The position numbers were made by a program, and so were the translations under genes. Shown here in pieces: positions 1-9,521 of a DNA stretch of 64,000 bases. The notes under the pieces were generated by a model. It saw only the letters and a list, made by a program, of their open reading frames with translations, made no database searches and was not told the DNA's origin. The stretch comes from Blasia pusilla (taxonomy: Eukaryota > Marchantiophyta > Marchantiopsida > Blasiales): positions 62,001 to 126,000 of the forward strand of contig CM114275.1 in assembly GCA_050084515.1 (NCBI GenBank), given 5' to 3'. Each line of letters begins with the position of its first letter. The stretch's first letter is position 1.

Positions 1-142
1 GGCTTTAGGAGTTGACTTAGCTCCTATATTTTGATTCTAGCGACCACGTTGTGTGAACGTGGGGTATTCTTGCTACACGTGTTGAGGTGGATGAGGGTGT
101 TGCGGTGGAGCGACTCTATGTCGGGAGTAGCATTGAGTACCG

Positions 143-615
143 GTGCTACTTGGCGGCGGCGGCCGGCGAAGATGGATGCATTACCGGCCGGCCACCATTG
201 ATCGTGAGAGGCTTACACTGGTGTATGTATGTTGGACAACCGGTGGGATCTTCCGATTGGTGAGTCCTCTGGGACAGGTGTATAGACCAGATAGAGTCTT
301 GTTAGACTCGGTGCCCAACCTTTGATGTTGGGAAAGGCGGCATGTATTGGTTTGGGTATTCGGAGGTCAGAGCTTGAGCCTTGCCCATTCCAGATTCAAA
401 CATCACTTGGAGGAGCCAATGATAGGTCTCAATTCATGACACGGGAGAAGTTTTATGTACAGTTGAGACTAGATCATGCGACTGATAGCTCCCGGTTGGG
501 AGTATCTGCGGTAGTCACATCAGCCGAGTCGTATGATGTACTAGTTGGAGGAGCAGTATTGTACCCGATGGGTTTTCAGATGGATTCTTTGGATCGAGGC
601 GGCGTCTTATAGACC
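143..615 (+). pseudogene. Retroviral-type aspartic protease domain of gypsy pol
   Basis: Two overlapping frames meet near 322 and together give an aspartyl protease-like domain: VLLDS at the active-site position, then an LGKA segment, a CPFQIQTSLGGA segment and ESYDVLVGGAVLYP. The minus-strand relative at 17052-17438 keeps the intact VLLDSGAQP active site, so the Gly after Asp-Ser was lost here and a frameshift follows it. The role would have been cleavage of Gag-Pol. Non-functional as it stands. Confidence 0.8.
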
Positions 616-1000
616 AGGTTGGCAGTCCGGGATGGACGTATGAGCCAAGTTCTGTGAGATTTATTTTAGGGGCTCGAACAGGAGGGTCTTCCCCAACAGT
701 GTTAGCATCTGTGGATGGTTTTAGTGGAGTAGTCACTTGGCCAGGAGACTTTTTGGAGGGTAATGTTTCTGCTATGGATTCTCCTGCGCATGAGGAGGTA
801 GAGGAGGTCCCTATTTTTGCAGCTGTGGCATCCTCATCGTTGGATGTGCCACTTTGGAGTTCAGGCGGTGCGCTACGGCAGGAGGCTGATCGCCTAGTGC
901 AGGAGGCTTGGTGTGAGGTGTTATACCTCACGAGGAAGAGGAGGCCCCACGGCGGACTCCTACTGGCCCAGCTTGATTAGGTTATCCCCTTTGGATACTA
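616..1000 (+). other. Pol linker between protease and DNMT
   Basis: An open frame at 654-980 continues the pol reading direction with an acidic, Ser/Val-rich sequence and a basic patch (TRKRRPHGG). No known domain is recognised. It probably links protease to methyltransferase; a similar linker with TRPIVW just before DNMT motif I exists in the minus-strand copy. Confidence 0.5.
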
Positions 1001-1019
1001 CACCCATTGTATGGCAAGT

Positions 1020-2190
1020 ATCCGCCGGAGGGCATTTGTGTGTTAGATCTCTTTGATGGGATTAACACTGGTTTGGTCTGATGATGTTGCAGCCGGTATT
1101 CTGTCTTGGAGATACGTGTATGTGGAGCGAGATGAGATGGCCCAGAGAGTCTCATCCCGACATATTGGTCAGTTGATGCGGAGATATCGTGAGTTGTTGC
1201 CGCCATCAGCTATTCGTGGGTACCGTGCTTTACCATCACACATTGCATTGTTGAAGCGCAGGACCTTGAGAGAATTGGTCCTATGGATTTGGTGATTGTT
1301 GGATGGCCATGTCAGGGTCATAGAGGTGCTGGTCGTGGTGAGGGATTACATGACCCTAGGTCTCGATTGTTTGGGAGATGTTACGGGTGTTACGACATCT
1401 TGAGTTCATCGTGCACACGTGCTCTAGCTTACATTCGGAGAATGTTCCATTGTTGGGTGACACTCGGACCGGATGATGGCGAGTGTTCATGAGGTGCGGT
1501 CTTGGATTGGACCAGCGGTGTTGTTGGATGCAGCCATGAGTTGGCTCAGCGTGCACATCGCCCACGCTTGTGGTGGACAAACTTGTTGCCTAGGAGGTTC
1601 TCGTCGAGCATATGATGCAAAGGCGGCGGGATCCTCGCCTTACAAAGTGGATAGTATCTTGAATCTTGGCGACTTTCTCAAGTGGTGAGGGTTATTGATT
1701 GGTCACCCATGGCGGTGGTGAACCGTGTGGGCCAGACCTAGGATGGCACTACCCACATTTGTGAGTTTTCCGCGTCACATGCCTACAGGAAGGTGGTCCG
1801 GGGCTTGTATGGGATTCTCATCTCGATAGTTGGTGGAGCCTAACGCTGATGAGAGAGAGCGTGCGATGGGATTTACTCTGGCGTGTGGCGGTTGCTTCTA
1901 TTTACGAGGCTTCACGACGTCATGTGTTGGGTCAGGCCATGGACCTGAATTGTTTGACTTGGATTTTGAGTCTTGGTATGGTCGAGCGGCGTCGACCGGA
2001 CTATGTCGTGGGTCTTCCACCCCTTGTAATGAGATCGATGGCTACCGGGACGGTAGAGGCATCGGTGGGAAGCGAGGAGAGTAGTATTTTGCATCCTTGG
2101 AGTAAATGGGATGTAATGGCCGGGCATGTGGAGTTGGTTGCTCATCTTTGGTGGAGGAGTTATTTGCTCGAGATGATGGTGTAGCTAAGG
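1020..2190 (+). pseudogene. Cytosine-5 DNA methyltransferase domain inside gypsy pol
   Basis: C5-MTase motifs appear in canonical order across frameshifts. Motif I is VLDLFDGINTGL (about 1041-1076). Motif II is YVYVERDEMA (about 1117-1146). Motif IV, with the catalytic Cys, is DLVIVGWPCQGH (about 1286-1321). Motif VI is ENVPLLGDTRT (about 1439-1471). Motif VIII is QRAHRPRLWWTNLLP (about 1549-1593). A motif X-like stretch is RRHVLGQAMDLNCL (about 1915-1956). The segment after motif X (SMATGTVEASVGSEE) leads into the RT. The domain transfers methyl groups from SAM to cytosine C5 in functional relatives. WPCQG is closer to the PCQ of DNMT1/bacterial enzymes than to the PCN of DRM/DNMT3. It is unexpected in a retroelement, and a second copy in this window supports stable acquisition. 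At least three frameshifts make this copy dead. Confidence 0.88.
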
Positions 2191-2239
2191 GTGTATCATC
2201 TTGTGAGGGGTTGTAGCGACCAATGGCATCGCCCTCCCT

Positions 2240-3135
2240 CTAGTATGCCAAAGTGGAGGAGACTTGGGAGCCATTACTTGGGCCCAAGCTTACGGGAGGT
2301 GAGAAACGACGCTTGACACAGTTCCTACGTGCTTATAGGAGTTGTTTTGCCTTTAGCATGAAGGAGTTGGGTTCTCTGGTTGGACCCGGTATACGGATTG
2401 ATTTGGCTAGTGATACGCCAATCTTCCGTCGTCCCTACCGATATAGTGATATGGAGAGGGACCTGATTCAGAGTAGGACGTTGGACCTTTTGGAGGCTGG
2501 ATTAGTGGAGTTGTCGCATTGAGACTATGCATCAGCCACTGTCATGCGTGCTAAAAAGGATATGCATGGTAACTACACGGATAGGCGGATGTGTGGAGAT
2601 TACCGTCCTATCAATCGGAAAACCAAGGCTGATAGGTATGCCATGCCTACACCTGAGGAGATCTTTGATGTGGTGGGACAGGCAAAGATTTTCAGTACTT
2701 TGGATCTTCGGGCAGGATACCATCAATTGCCGATTCGGGAGAGTGACAAGGCCAAGACAACATTTTGGGGTGTCAACTCTCATGGCAAGGATTGTTTGTA
2801 CCAATGGAAATTCTTACCCTTTGGGTTGAAGAATGCACTTGCCGAGTTTCAAAGAGTGATGGACAAGATCCTAGCAGGGTTGGATTTTGTTCGGTGTTAC
2901 ATTGATGATATCTTGGTGTTCAGTAACACGGTGGAGGAGCATCAGATATATTTGCAGATGGTGTTTGAGCGGTTGAAAGCTCATGGTCTACGTTTGCATC
3001 CAGGAAAGTGTAAGTTCTTCCATGAGGATGTTGAGTACTTGGGTCATGTGATCTATCCAGGTGGTTTGGGAGTTCAGCAAGCAAAGGTGGAGGCTATTGC
3101 ACTTATTCCGCGTCCTAGTAGATGTGAGTAGAGTT
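2240..3135 (+). pseudogene. Reverse transcriptase domain (Ty3/gypsy)
   Basis: The RT begins with WEPLLGPKLTGGEK and a palm region preceding EAGLVELSH, then TGA at 2521. It continues in a 195-codon open frame from 2544 with RMCGDYRPINRKT, STLDLRAGYHQLPIRE, FLPFGLKNA and the catalytic YIDDILVFS (about 2899-2925), then the thumb motif HPGKCKFF. Spacing and motifs are typical of Ty3/gypsy. The single stop and the frameshift at 3120 inactivate it. It converts element RNA to cDNA in active relatives. Confidence 0.95.
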
Positions 3136-3139
3136 CGAG

Positions 3140-3660
3140 CATTCATGGGATTGGCGAACTACTATCGAGAGGTATGTGAAGGATTTAGTGCTATGGCAAA
3201 GCCTTTGAACCAATTGCTGAAATCAGATCAAGAGTGGCACTTTGGGAGATGATCAGAGAGAGCTTTTGTGGAGCTTAAGGCCCATTTGGTGGCGGCGCCT
3301 ATCTTGAGGAGACCTATCGAGGGCGCCCATTTCAGATTACACATCGATTGGAGTAGGTTGGGACTTGGAGCGGTGTTGACACAACATGATGATGAGCACA
3401 TGGAGTTTGTGGTGGCCTATGCAAGTCGTTCGAATAATGCAAATGAGTCGCTATAGTTCATATGAGGGAGAGTGCTTGGCAAGAGTGTGGGTAATGTGGG
3501 CACACTTTAGGTGTTACTTGTTTGGCACACAGTTTACCCTTGTCTTGATCACGGCCGCTCAAGTGGTTGATGGAGTTGGACAAGCTTATAGGGAAGCTTG
3601 CACGGTGGGCTCTTATCTTATAGGAGTATGACTTCCAAGTGGTACATAGACCTGGAGTTG
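3140..3660 (+). pseudogene. RNase H region of gypsy pol
   Basis: After a frameshift near 3120 the sequence continues with RAFMGLANYYREV (the typical gypsy RT-RNase H connection), WSRLGLGAVLTQ (first RNase H acidic region), VVAYASRS and later YSSYEGECLARVWVMWAHFRCYLFG, which matches the family ExE-LA-V--W--FR-YL pattern. Several frames are needed. It degrades RNA in RNA:DNA hybrids in active relatives; broken here. Confidence 0.85.
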
Positions 3661-3800
3661 CCAACCCTTGATCTTTGATGGGTTGAGTAGGAACCCATGT
3701 ACTAGCCAAGAGGATACAACAGGGGGCTAGATGGCATGGCGAGGTTGATGAGGAGATGGTGCCAGGTTGGCATGCATCCGCCTTTTTATGTTGGTAAGGG
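3661..3800 (+). other. Spacer between RNase H and integrase
   Basis: This is a frameshifted linker in which RPGVANP-like and LSRNP-like gypsy motifs can be read. It contains no separate gene. Confidence 0.4.
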
Positions 3801-4990
3801 GTGGACTCTAGTATGGAGGACCACATGATATCTTACTCTAGTCAGAGGGTAGATGGCCAGCCTTCAGATCCTAAGGTTGGAGATGGTGGTACGGATCAGC
3901 GTGATATTCATGATGATGCGTTGGTGTTGGAGTTCCTACGGACCAGTAGGGTGCCAGACATAGTGAGTGCCAAGGAGCGAGACCATCTTCTTCAACGTGC
4001 TAAGAGGTATCGATTGGAGGGAACACATATTCTCCGCGTGTGGGAGGATGGTAGAGTACGAGTAGTGCCACATTTGGCTCAGAGAGAGCGCATTGTGCGA
4101 CATGCCCATGAGGAGTTGGGACATTTTGGGGTAAAGCATACGTATAGCTTACTTCTTGGCCAGTATTGGTGGCGTGGCATGCATACTCAGGTGCAGCAGT
4201 TGGTGTCACGTTGTATGGTTTGTGACCGGGTGAGGGCATCATTTAATGCCCCTACACCACAATTACACCCCTTGCCTATTATGGGGTTGGGTTACCGTTG
4301 GAGTGTGGACTTTGCGGGACCGTTACCGTTGACTGTACGACATCATCGATATGTGTTGGTGATGGTGGAGCACTTCTCCAAGTGGATTGAGTTGGTGGCA
4401 TTACCGGACAAGGCAAGTGAGGGAACGGCGTATGCGTTTCTGGATAGAGTGCTTAGTCATTTTGGTGCACCAGCTAAAGTGCTCACCGACCAGGGTATAG
4501 AGTTTTAGGGTGAGTTTGAGGTCTTGTGTGACAAGGCGTTGATTGATCATCGGACCACGTCTCGAGATCATCCAGAGGCGGATGGTTTGGCTGAGCGTGT
4601 GGTTCAGACGGTGAAGAGGGCATTTGCGCAAGTATGGCCTCTGAAGGGGCATCTTGAGACCAGGATATTCGTTGCCATGGTTAGCCATGGGGTATAGGTT
4701 CAGTCGCCAAGCATCCTTGGCTTCCTTCTCACCTTATTTTCTGTTATACGGCCGAGATCCAGACTTGCCAGCAGCAATTCGTCGGGAGTCTAGTGAGGTG
4801 GTGAACCTTGATGACCCAGAGATGTGGATGAGGGTGTGTTCTCAGCGGGCGGAGCTCTTTCGGAGAGTTATGCCAACAGCCTTTGAGAATCTTGCCATTG
4901 CTCAACACAGGGATACGTTGCGGTATGCAACCATTCGGGTGGAGGTTATCGACCATCGATTCGTAGGTTCCATGTGGGGGACTATGTCTA
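3801..4990 (+). pseudogene. Integrase, HHCC zinc domain plus DDE core (Ty3/gypsy)
   Basis: A 235-codon frame (3801-4508) holds the zinc-binding segment HAHEELGHFGVKHTYS and CMVCDRVR, then the catalytic core SVDFAGPLP (first Asp), VEHFSKWIELVALPDKASEG and VLTDQGIEF (second Asp). A TAG stop follows. The Glu of the DDE triad lies in GLAERVVQTVKRAF downstream, and a core remnant from 4654 contains FSPYFLLYGRDPDLP, the usual gypsy integrase tail. It would insert the cDNA into the genome; inactive through the stop and frameshifts. Confidence 0.93.
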
Positions 4991-5352
4991 TTTGCAGCAG
5001 ATTGCACCGACAACGTTGGATGTGACGGCAGGACGCACTATTTTACGAGTGCGCGAGGTGTTAGCTTCTGGAGTTCTCATGTTGGAGGGCAGTGATGGAG
5101 TTGTTTGGAAGGACCATGTGCGTAATTGTGCGCCATGTCATCTTCCAAATGTGGATGGTCTTATTGACCCAAGCTTAGCCATGATACGTGCTAGATTGAG
5201 GTGCATGTTACGTGGGTCTCTTTGTAACGCACTTGGCCGTATGTTGGTGTGTGATCGGTGTTCTAGGGGTTGGCACATGATGTGTTTGACTCACGTTTGG
5301 ATGTTGTTCCCCTCTTTGGAAGGTGGGTTTGTCTCGATGTACTTAGGAGAGG
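4965..5352 (+). pseudogene. Integrase C-terminal barrel plus PHD finger
   Basis: VGDYVYLQQIAPTT (SH3-like integrase tail, about 4972-5013) is followed by VCDRCSRGWHMMCLT with flanking Cys: a Cys pair region (RCMLRGS, second Cys now Arg, CGT for TGT), Cys-x2-Cys, Trp-His and Cys. The final Trp-Val-Cys-Pro-Arg-Cys-Thr-stop is visible if one base is missing near 5332. This is the C4HC3 spacing of a PHD finger, a chromatin reader of histone H3 tails. The fragment at 49112-49262 repeats the same pattern, so the domain belongs to the family. It likely replaces the chromodomain as a targeting module (inference). Confidence 0.75.
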
Positions 5353-5479
5353 TAGATGACTTGATCTTTGCATGATATGGTTTACAGATGTGCGACTAAC
5401 GATGGGGCAACCTAGCACCCGGCCTTCTCGATTCGGGCACCCAAGAAGGTGTTTAGCATGTAGTAGATGTATAGGGCTA

Positions 5480-6100
5480 TCGGGAGTTAGAGGACCTAAC
5501 CGCTTGATTAGGGGGCGAGTTGTGGTACACTTGCGTTTTTGGATACTCGTCTATGTTATGTACGTATGTGAGTATGGTATGTCGATGTATGTTGTATGAC
5601 GATGTGGATTCAGACGCACAATTTGTCATGACCATACGGATTATTATGTCGAGAGTATAGTGTGCTAGTAGAGGCCATTCCTTATGTAGGACCGTAGTGG
5701 CTTTGTAGAGATGCGGTTCCATACATAGGGTTGGAGGTTACTCAGTTGGGGGTGAGTTTCCCAGTAGGGCCCGCTCTTAGGTTGGAGGATATAAGGTGGA
5801 GTGCACTCAAAGAACAGTCAGTTCTTTGAGTTGAGCCTGTTGCATTGGGAGTTAGCCTTGGTAGTGAGTAGAGCTCTTGGCTATGGTGTTTCCCGCAAGC
5901 TTCGACCTAGATTCTCCCATCGTGGAGTGGGTTTGGCTCGATTGTATGTGATTGTAAACGTGTTTTATGACAGTAGGTCTTTCACGGATTTTAGTTGTGG
6001 TACACTTGCGTTTGAGGATACTCTCGTCTATGTTATGTACGTATGTGAGTATGGTATGTCAGCGATGTATGTTGTATGACGATGTGGATTCGCACGACAA
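5480..6100 (+). repeat. LTR-like remnants of the gypsy family
   Basis: A segment at 5515-5612 (gttgtggtacacttgcg through gacgatgtggattc) recurs nearly identically at 5993-6095, about 478 bp away. Related text (gatgtatgtcgcatgacgat) occurs at 39905-39950. These look like degraded LTR ends behind pol, duplicated or two LTR parts. No clear TG...CA ends or target duplication were found. The right edge abuts truncated DNA-transposon copy 1 at about 6101. Confidence 0.6.
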
Positions 6101-6411
6101 CCGTCTACTTGGGAAACAGACGAATTCAGGGGCAGGCTGTAAACTCTGTATTGACCATTTGCTAGAGGTAGGAGATTCCATACTTTACGGTCTGAGGTCA
6201 CTGGCTGGACCGTCTCACCTATAATGTCTTCCGTACCGTCCATCCTAACATCTTTGGATTCAAAGATGGTTCCAATTTGGAGAAGAAATCGAACAGACAA
6301 AAAATTTTCATCCACTACTATGAAAGACTCACGAGCTTGGGATCGAATGATTTCTGATTGAGGAAGGGCCGCCAGATTACAGCCACAAGTGAGCTTAACA
6401 TAATTATCCAT
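6101..6411 (-). pseudogene. Transposase N-terminus fragment (copy 1)
   Basis: The frame starts at ATG 6411 with MDNYVKLTCGCNLAALPQSE and runs toward QYRVYSLPLNSSVSQVD, matching the start of the copy 2 transposase (ATG 24200) almost residue for residue. It ends where homology stops at about 6101. The domain function of this N-terminal part is unknown. It is divergent from the methyltransferase gene, sharing the spacer 6412-7599. Confidence 0.75.
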
Positions 6412-6624
6412 TCCAAGAAAATTCCAACGGGAGGAGACTCAGAATGAGAATGAGAATTTTTAATTTATAGTGAATAGGAAAACAGATACTCCTGACAGAT
6501 TTTTACTGACAAGATGAATTTGGTGGGTGACATTGTGTGACACAATGGATCCAATTCAGTAACACATTCAATTTTGTTGCAATATGTTACCGAATTTGGG
6601 AAGCAGAGGGTTGCGCATCACACT

Positions 6625-7215
6625 TGGAACCCGTCGGAGTCCTGGTAACTCAAAAATTACCCGAAGCTAACCAAAGCCTGCAACCCGTCGGTTTCGGACG
6701 GGTTGCACGCTTCTGCCAAACATTGTCGAAGCGAGCAACCCGTCGCTCTCCGACGAGTTTCTCGGATACCGCTCCTTCTTGCCCGAAGATGCCGGAGGCG
6801 TGCAAACCGTCTGTTCCCGATGAGTTCCGCGGATGCCTCACCTATTTGCCCAAAGACGGCGAGGCGTGCAACCCGTCGCCCTCGAACGGGTTGCGCAAGG
6901 GCCTCGCCTTGTGGTGCAGCCAGTCGGACTCCGACGACTTGCACGGGAAGCCCGCGTTCTTAACCCTTGATGAGGGAAGCGTGCAACCCAACGGTCTCCG
7001 ACGGATTGCCCAAGATACGTCCCGTTTCCGTCCCAAACACGGCGGAGGCGCGCAACATGTCGGTCTCCGACGGGTTGCGCGGGTACCTCGCATTCTTTTC
7101 CGAAGACGACGGAGGCGCTCAACCCGTCGGTCTCCGACGGGTTGCTCGCGTACGTGGCGACGTACCTAGGATGGCGGAGGCGCGCAACCTGTCGGACTCC
7201 GACGGGTTGCCATTT
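6625..7215. repeat. Palindrome array in divergent promoter (copy 1)
   Basis: About nine imperfect palindromes of roughly 27 bp, with an arm like gcaacccgtcgg, a short centre, and its complement. They begin near 6680, 6733, 6799, 6868, 6921, 6980, 7051, 7117 and 7184, about 50-70 bp apart. Intervening text is also repetitive (aagacggcggaggcg, cgcgggtacctcgc). They lie upstream of a TATA box that would serve the plus-strand gene. CpG-rich. Not a CRISPR: the spacers are related and no cas genes exist. Confidence 0.9.
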
Positions 7216-7269
7216 TTCACGTCCGGACTTCCGTAACCTCCGGTTGGTCGCCGTCGAAAGGACGACAGG

Positions 7270-7307
7270 ACCCAACGGTCAGCCCAACGGCTAGAAAAGT
7301 ATAAATA
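7270..7307 (+). promoter_or_regulatory. TATA box and conserved CCAACGG pair
   Basis: TATAAATA at 7300-7307 is preceded by two cccaacgg motifs (about 7271-7290). The identical arrangement precedes the copy 2 gene (25432-25468). The distance to the ATG at 7600 is about 300 bp. Conservation between diverged copies supports a real core promoter. Confidence 0.75.
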
Positions 7308-8318
7308 GGGCAGAAATTGCTCATTTCCGGTTTCTCATTTCGCGATCTTCATTCCTCACTCTCCCGCGCAGCAGCTGATCAGATACGAAGGGGCGTTTCA
7401 CACGACGACACATCGCGAGTCGATAGGAGGGAACGAGAGCGAGACGGTTCGGCCGAATGACAGCGAGACGGTTCAAGTGAACGATCGCGGGACGATTCAA
7501 GCTATCCATCAAGGCGATTCGAGCTCCCCATCTCAACATCAGCAAGGCGACTGATCAAGGGATTTGTCGTGGACATAGGTGGAGGCATTTCCGGAAAAAA
7601 TGACGAGGAAAAAATCACAAGCCAACAAGTCTGGGAGCTTCACTCCGAAGTCCATTAGGACTCTCGTCACAAGATCTCCGGGCCTCGTTCGGCGAATGAA
7701 ATTAGGCAGCAGGAAATCGAGGAGCGGGAAAGGGAAGCGGAGATGCACAACCAAGTGCTTCTTGCGAGACGTGTTCAAGAGGCGCTAGATAAACAGAACG
7801 CAGAGGCTGAGACGTCGCAGGCCTTGAAGAAAAGGATCGCCGACGAAAAGAGAGAAAATAAGCGTCTGGACGCGTCGGTGAGGAGGGCAAAATTGGCTAA
7901 AGCGAGGAGGGAAAAAGCGATAGCCATTGACGATAGCCGTGCCCGTCCAACCGCAAGTGTTGAGATGCGGGAAATGTCCCCCACAAAGTCCGAGGACACA
8001 ATCAACATAGTGGAAACGCGAGAAGTTGAAATCGATGACGACAAGGTCATGAGGACCGCCAGCGTGGAGATGGTGGACATGGCCGAAGAAGCCGGAGAGT
8101 GGTCATTCTCGACTCCAAGCCCGGCGGAGGACATCGACCTCTATCGGATCGACGAGTTCCCAGTCGATTTGCCAGCTTCTGTCTCAGACAAGTTAGTTGG
8201 TCAAGAAACCGACCCCATTTTTGAGCGGGTAAGAGAGGATCTGGGTTTTTTGAATTATGTGAATTGCAATTCATTGGGAATTCACTGAAGCTTATTCATC
8301 TTGTCCCGGTTCTGACAG

Positions 8319-8790
8319 GTGGTAAAGCAGATGGCACTCATGGAGGGCCACAACACCCGAGGATTCCACTCTGCCGATTGCGGACAATGGAATACGTCCG
8401 CGAAATTCAGTCCGACGAGGACATCGCGAAGCTTAAACAATCGGCGGTGATAGCATCCTACGTCGACAGCTTTCTTGCCTTCTATGTTCAGCCTTACAAC
8501 GAGCATGGAACCCAAGCTCTGGTTACAGAGGAGGACTTGGAAAAGCTTGACACATTCTAGAGGATGCGAGACCAGGATTTCAGAAGGCAAGTTGACGGCA
8601 CGGAATTCAGCTGGATGAGGAATCTGCATTTCTTCATCTGGGATGGAAATCACAGGTTCATGGCGTGGACCAAGTTTGCGGAGGAGCGGCCCAACTCATT
8701 GGAGGCACATTTCTACGTGAAGGCAGTGGTCCTTCACCCATTCCCTCATCACATGGCAACGGTGGAGATGGAAATGCGTGCCATGAACAC
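8319..8790 (+). pseudogene. ParB/sulfiredoxin-like domain exon (copy 1)
   Basis: Reading VVKQMALMEGHN then IPLCRLRTMEYVREI, DEDIAKLKQSA, FYVQPYNEH, FFIWDGNHRFMAWTKF. This follows the ParB N-terminal pattern: a short beta strand with I-L, an Asp-containing helix (d..i..L..Si), a V-x-P strand, and a glycine-x-H-R motif (DGNHR) followed by a small residue. Bacterial and phage relatives place this domain in front of DNA methylases. One stop (TAG 8558-8560) lies between its halves and is shared with copy 2. The fold assignment is by motif only. Confidence 0.62.
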
Positions 8791-9521
8791 GTGAGTATCT
8801 TTAACACTTACGCAACTCGTCCGACTCCGACGAGTTGCTCGATTGATGAATGGGTTAGGTTTGTTTTTGCCGAAAGCAACTCGTCGGACTCCGACGGGTT
8901 GCTCGACTGCACGCTTTTTCGGATGTTTTTTTAAGAATGCAACTCGTCGGACTCCGACGAGTTGTTTGATTGACCACAGATTTAATTAGTTTTTGGCCCA
9001 AAGCAAACCGTCGGAGTCCGACGGGTTGCTCGACTTCGCCGCCTTGTCAGGATGTTTTTGAAGAATGCAACTGGGACTCGTGGGACTCCGTTTTAGAAGG
9101 TTGTTCGATCGAGTCCGCGGGTTGTGTAGAAGGTTTTTTCCCCAAAGCAACCCGTCGGAGTCCGACGGGTTGCTTGCCTCGAAACTGTTTTTGGCCGAAA
9201 TCAACCCGTCGGAGTCCGACGGGTTGCATTCGGAAGTTGGTTCCCCAAATTTCGCGTCAAATTGCAAGTTTACATTCAATTACGCAACCTGTCGGACTCC
9301 GACGGGTTGCTATGTTCACGTTAGTATGCTCAGTTGCATAACCCGTCGGAGTCCGACGGGTTGAAACCAGGCATTAGAAAATCTGAATGCAATCCGTCAG
9401 ACTCCGACGGGTTGCATCATTTAGCTCGTTGCTAGAATCCGACCTTGAGTATGCGACCCGTGAGTCCGACGGGTTGCAGGAACCCATGTAATTTCCTGAC
9501 GGGTTGAGTTTGGATGTGCAG
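8791..9521 (+). repeat. Intron 2 filled with spaced palindromes (copy 1)
   Basis: The GT-AG intron (gtgagtatc ... ggatgtgcag) contains about ten palindromes starting near 8813, 8877, 8938, 9003, 9147, 9201, 9283, 9337, 9388 and 9451. Some arms read gcaactcgtcgg with cgacgagttgc on the other side, others gcaacccgtcgg with cgacgggttgc; both arms change together. The centre switches between GGAGTCC and GGACTCC, each the reverse complement of the other. Intervening sequences resemble one another (tttttggccgaaagcaa). Confidence 0.92.

Larger units (their letters stand above)
1..5480 (+). mobile_element. Ty3/gypsy element with DNMT and PHD (copy 1, degenerate)
   Basis: A pol region reads left to right as protease, spacer, cytosine-5 DNA methyltransferase, reverse transcriptase, RNase H, zinc-binding plus DDE integrase, and a C-terminal PHD finger. 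Gag must lie before base 1. Many one-base frameshifts and stops break it, for example TAG at 4506-4508 directly after the second catalytic Asp motif of the integrase. The same family occurs on the minus strand at 16096-19750 and as fragments at 34590-35620 and 47830-49330. Ordinary plant chromoviruses carry a chromodomain behind the integrase and no methyltransferase, so this layout is distinctive. The domain calls are read directly from motifs; the exact 5' and 3' element ends were not found. Confidence 0.9.

Noticed and set aside
6838-7275. Arg/Thr-rich proteins in the divergent promoter
   Set aside because: All arise from translating the CpG-rich palindrome array; frames exist on both strands with the same repeated peptides.
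8813-9478. CRISPR array
   Set aside because: The repeats are regularly spaced, but they are perfect palindromes, the spacers resemble each other, they lie in a spliced intron of a eukaryotic element, and no cas genes are present.
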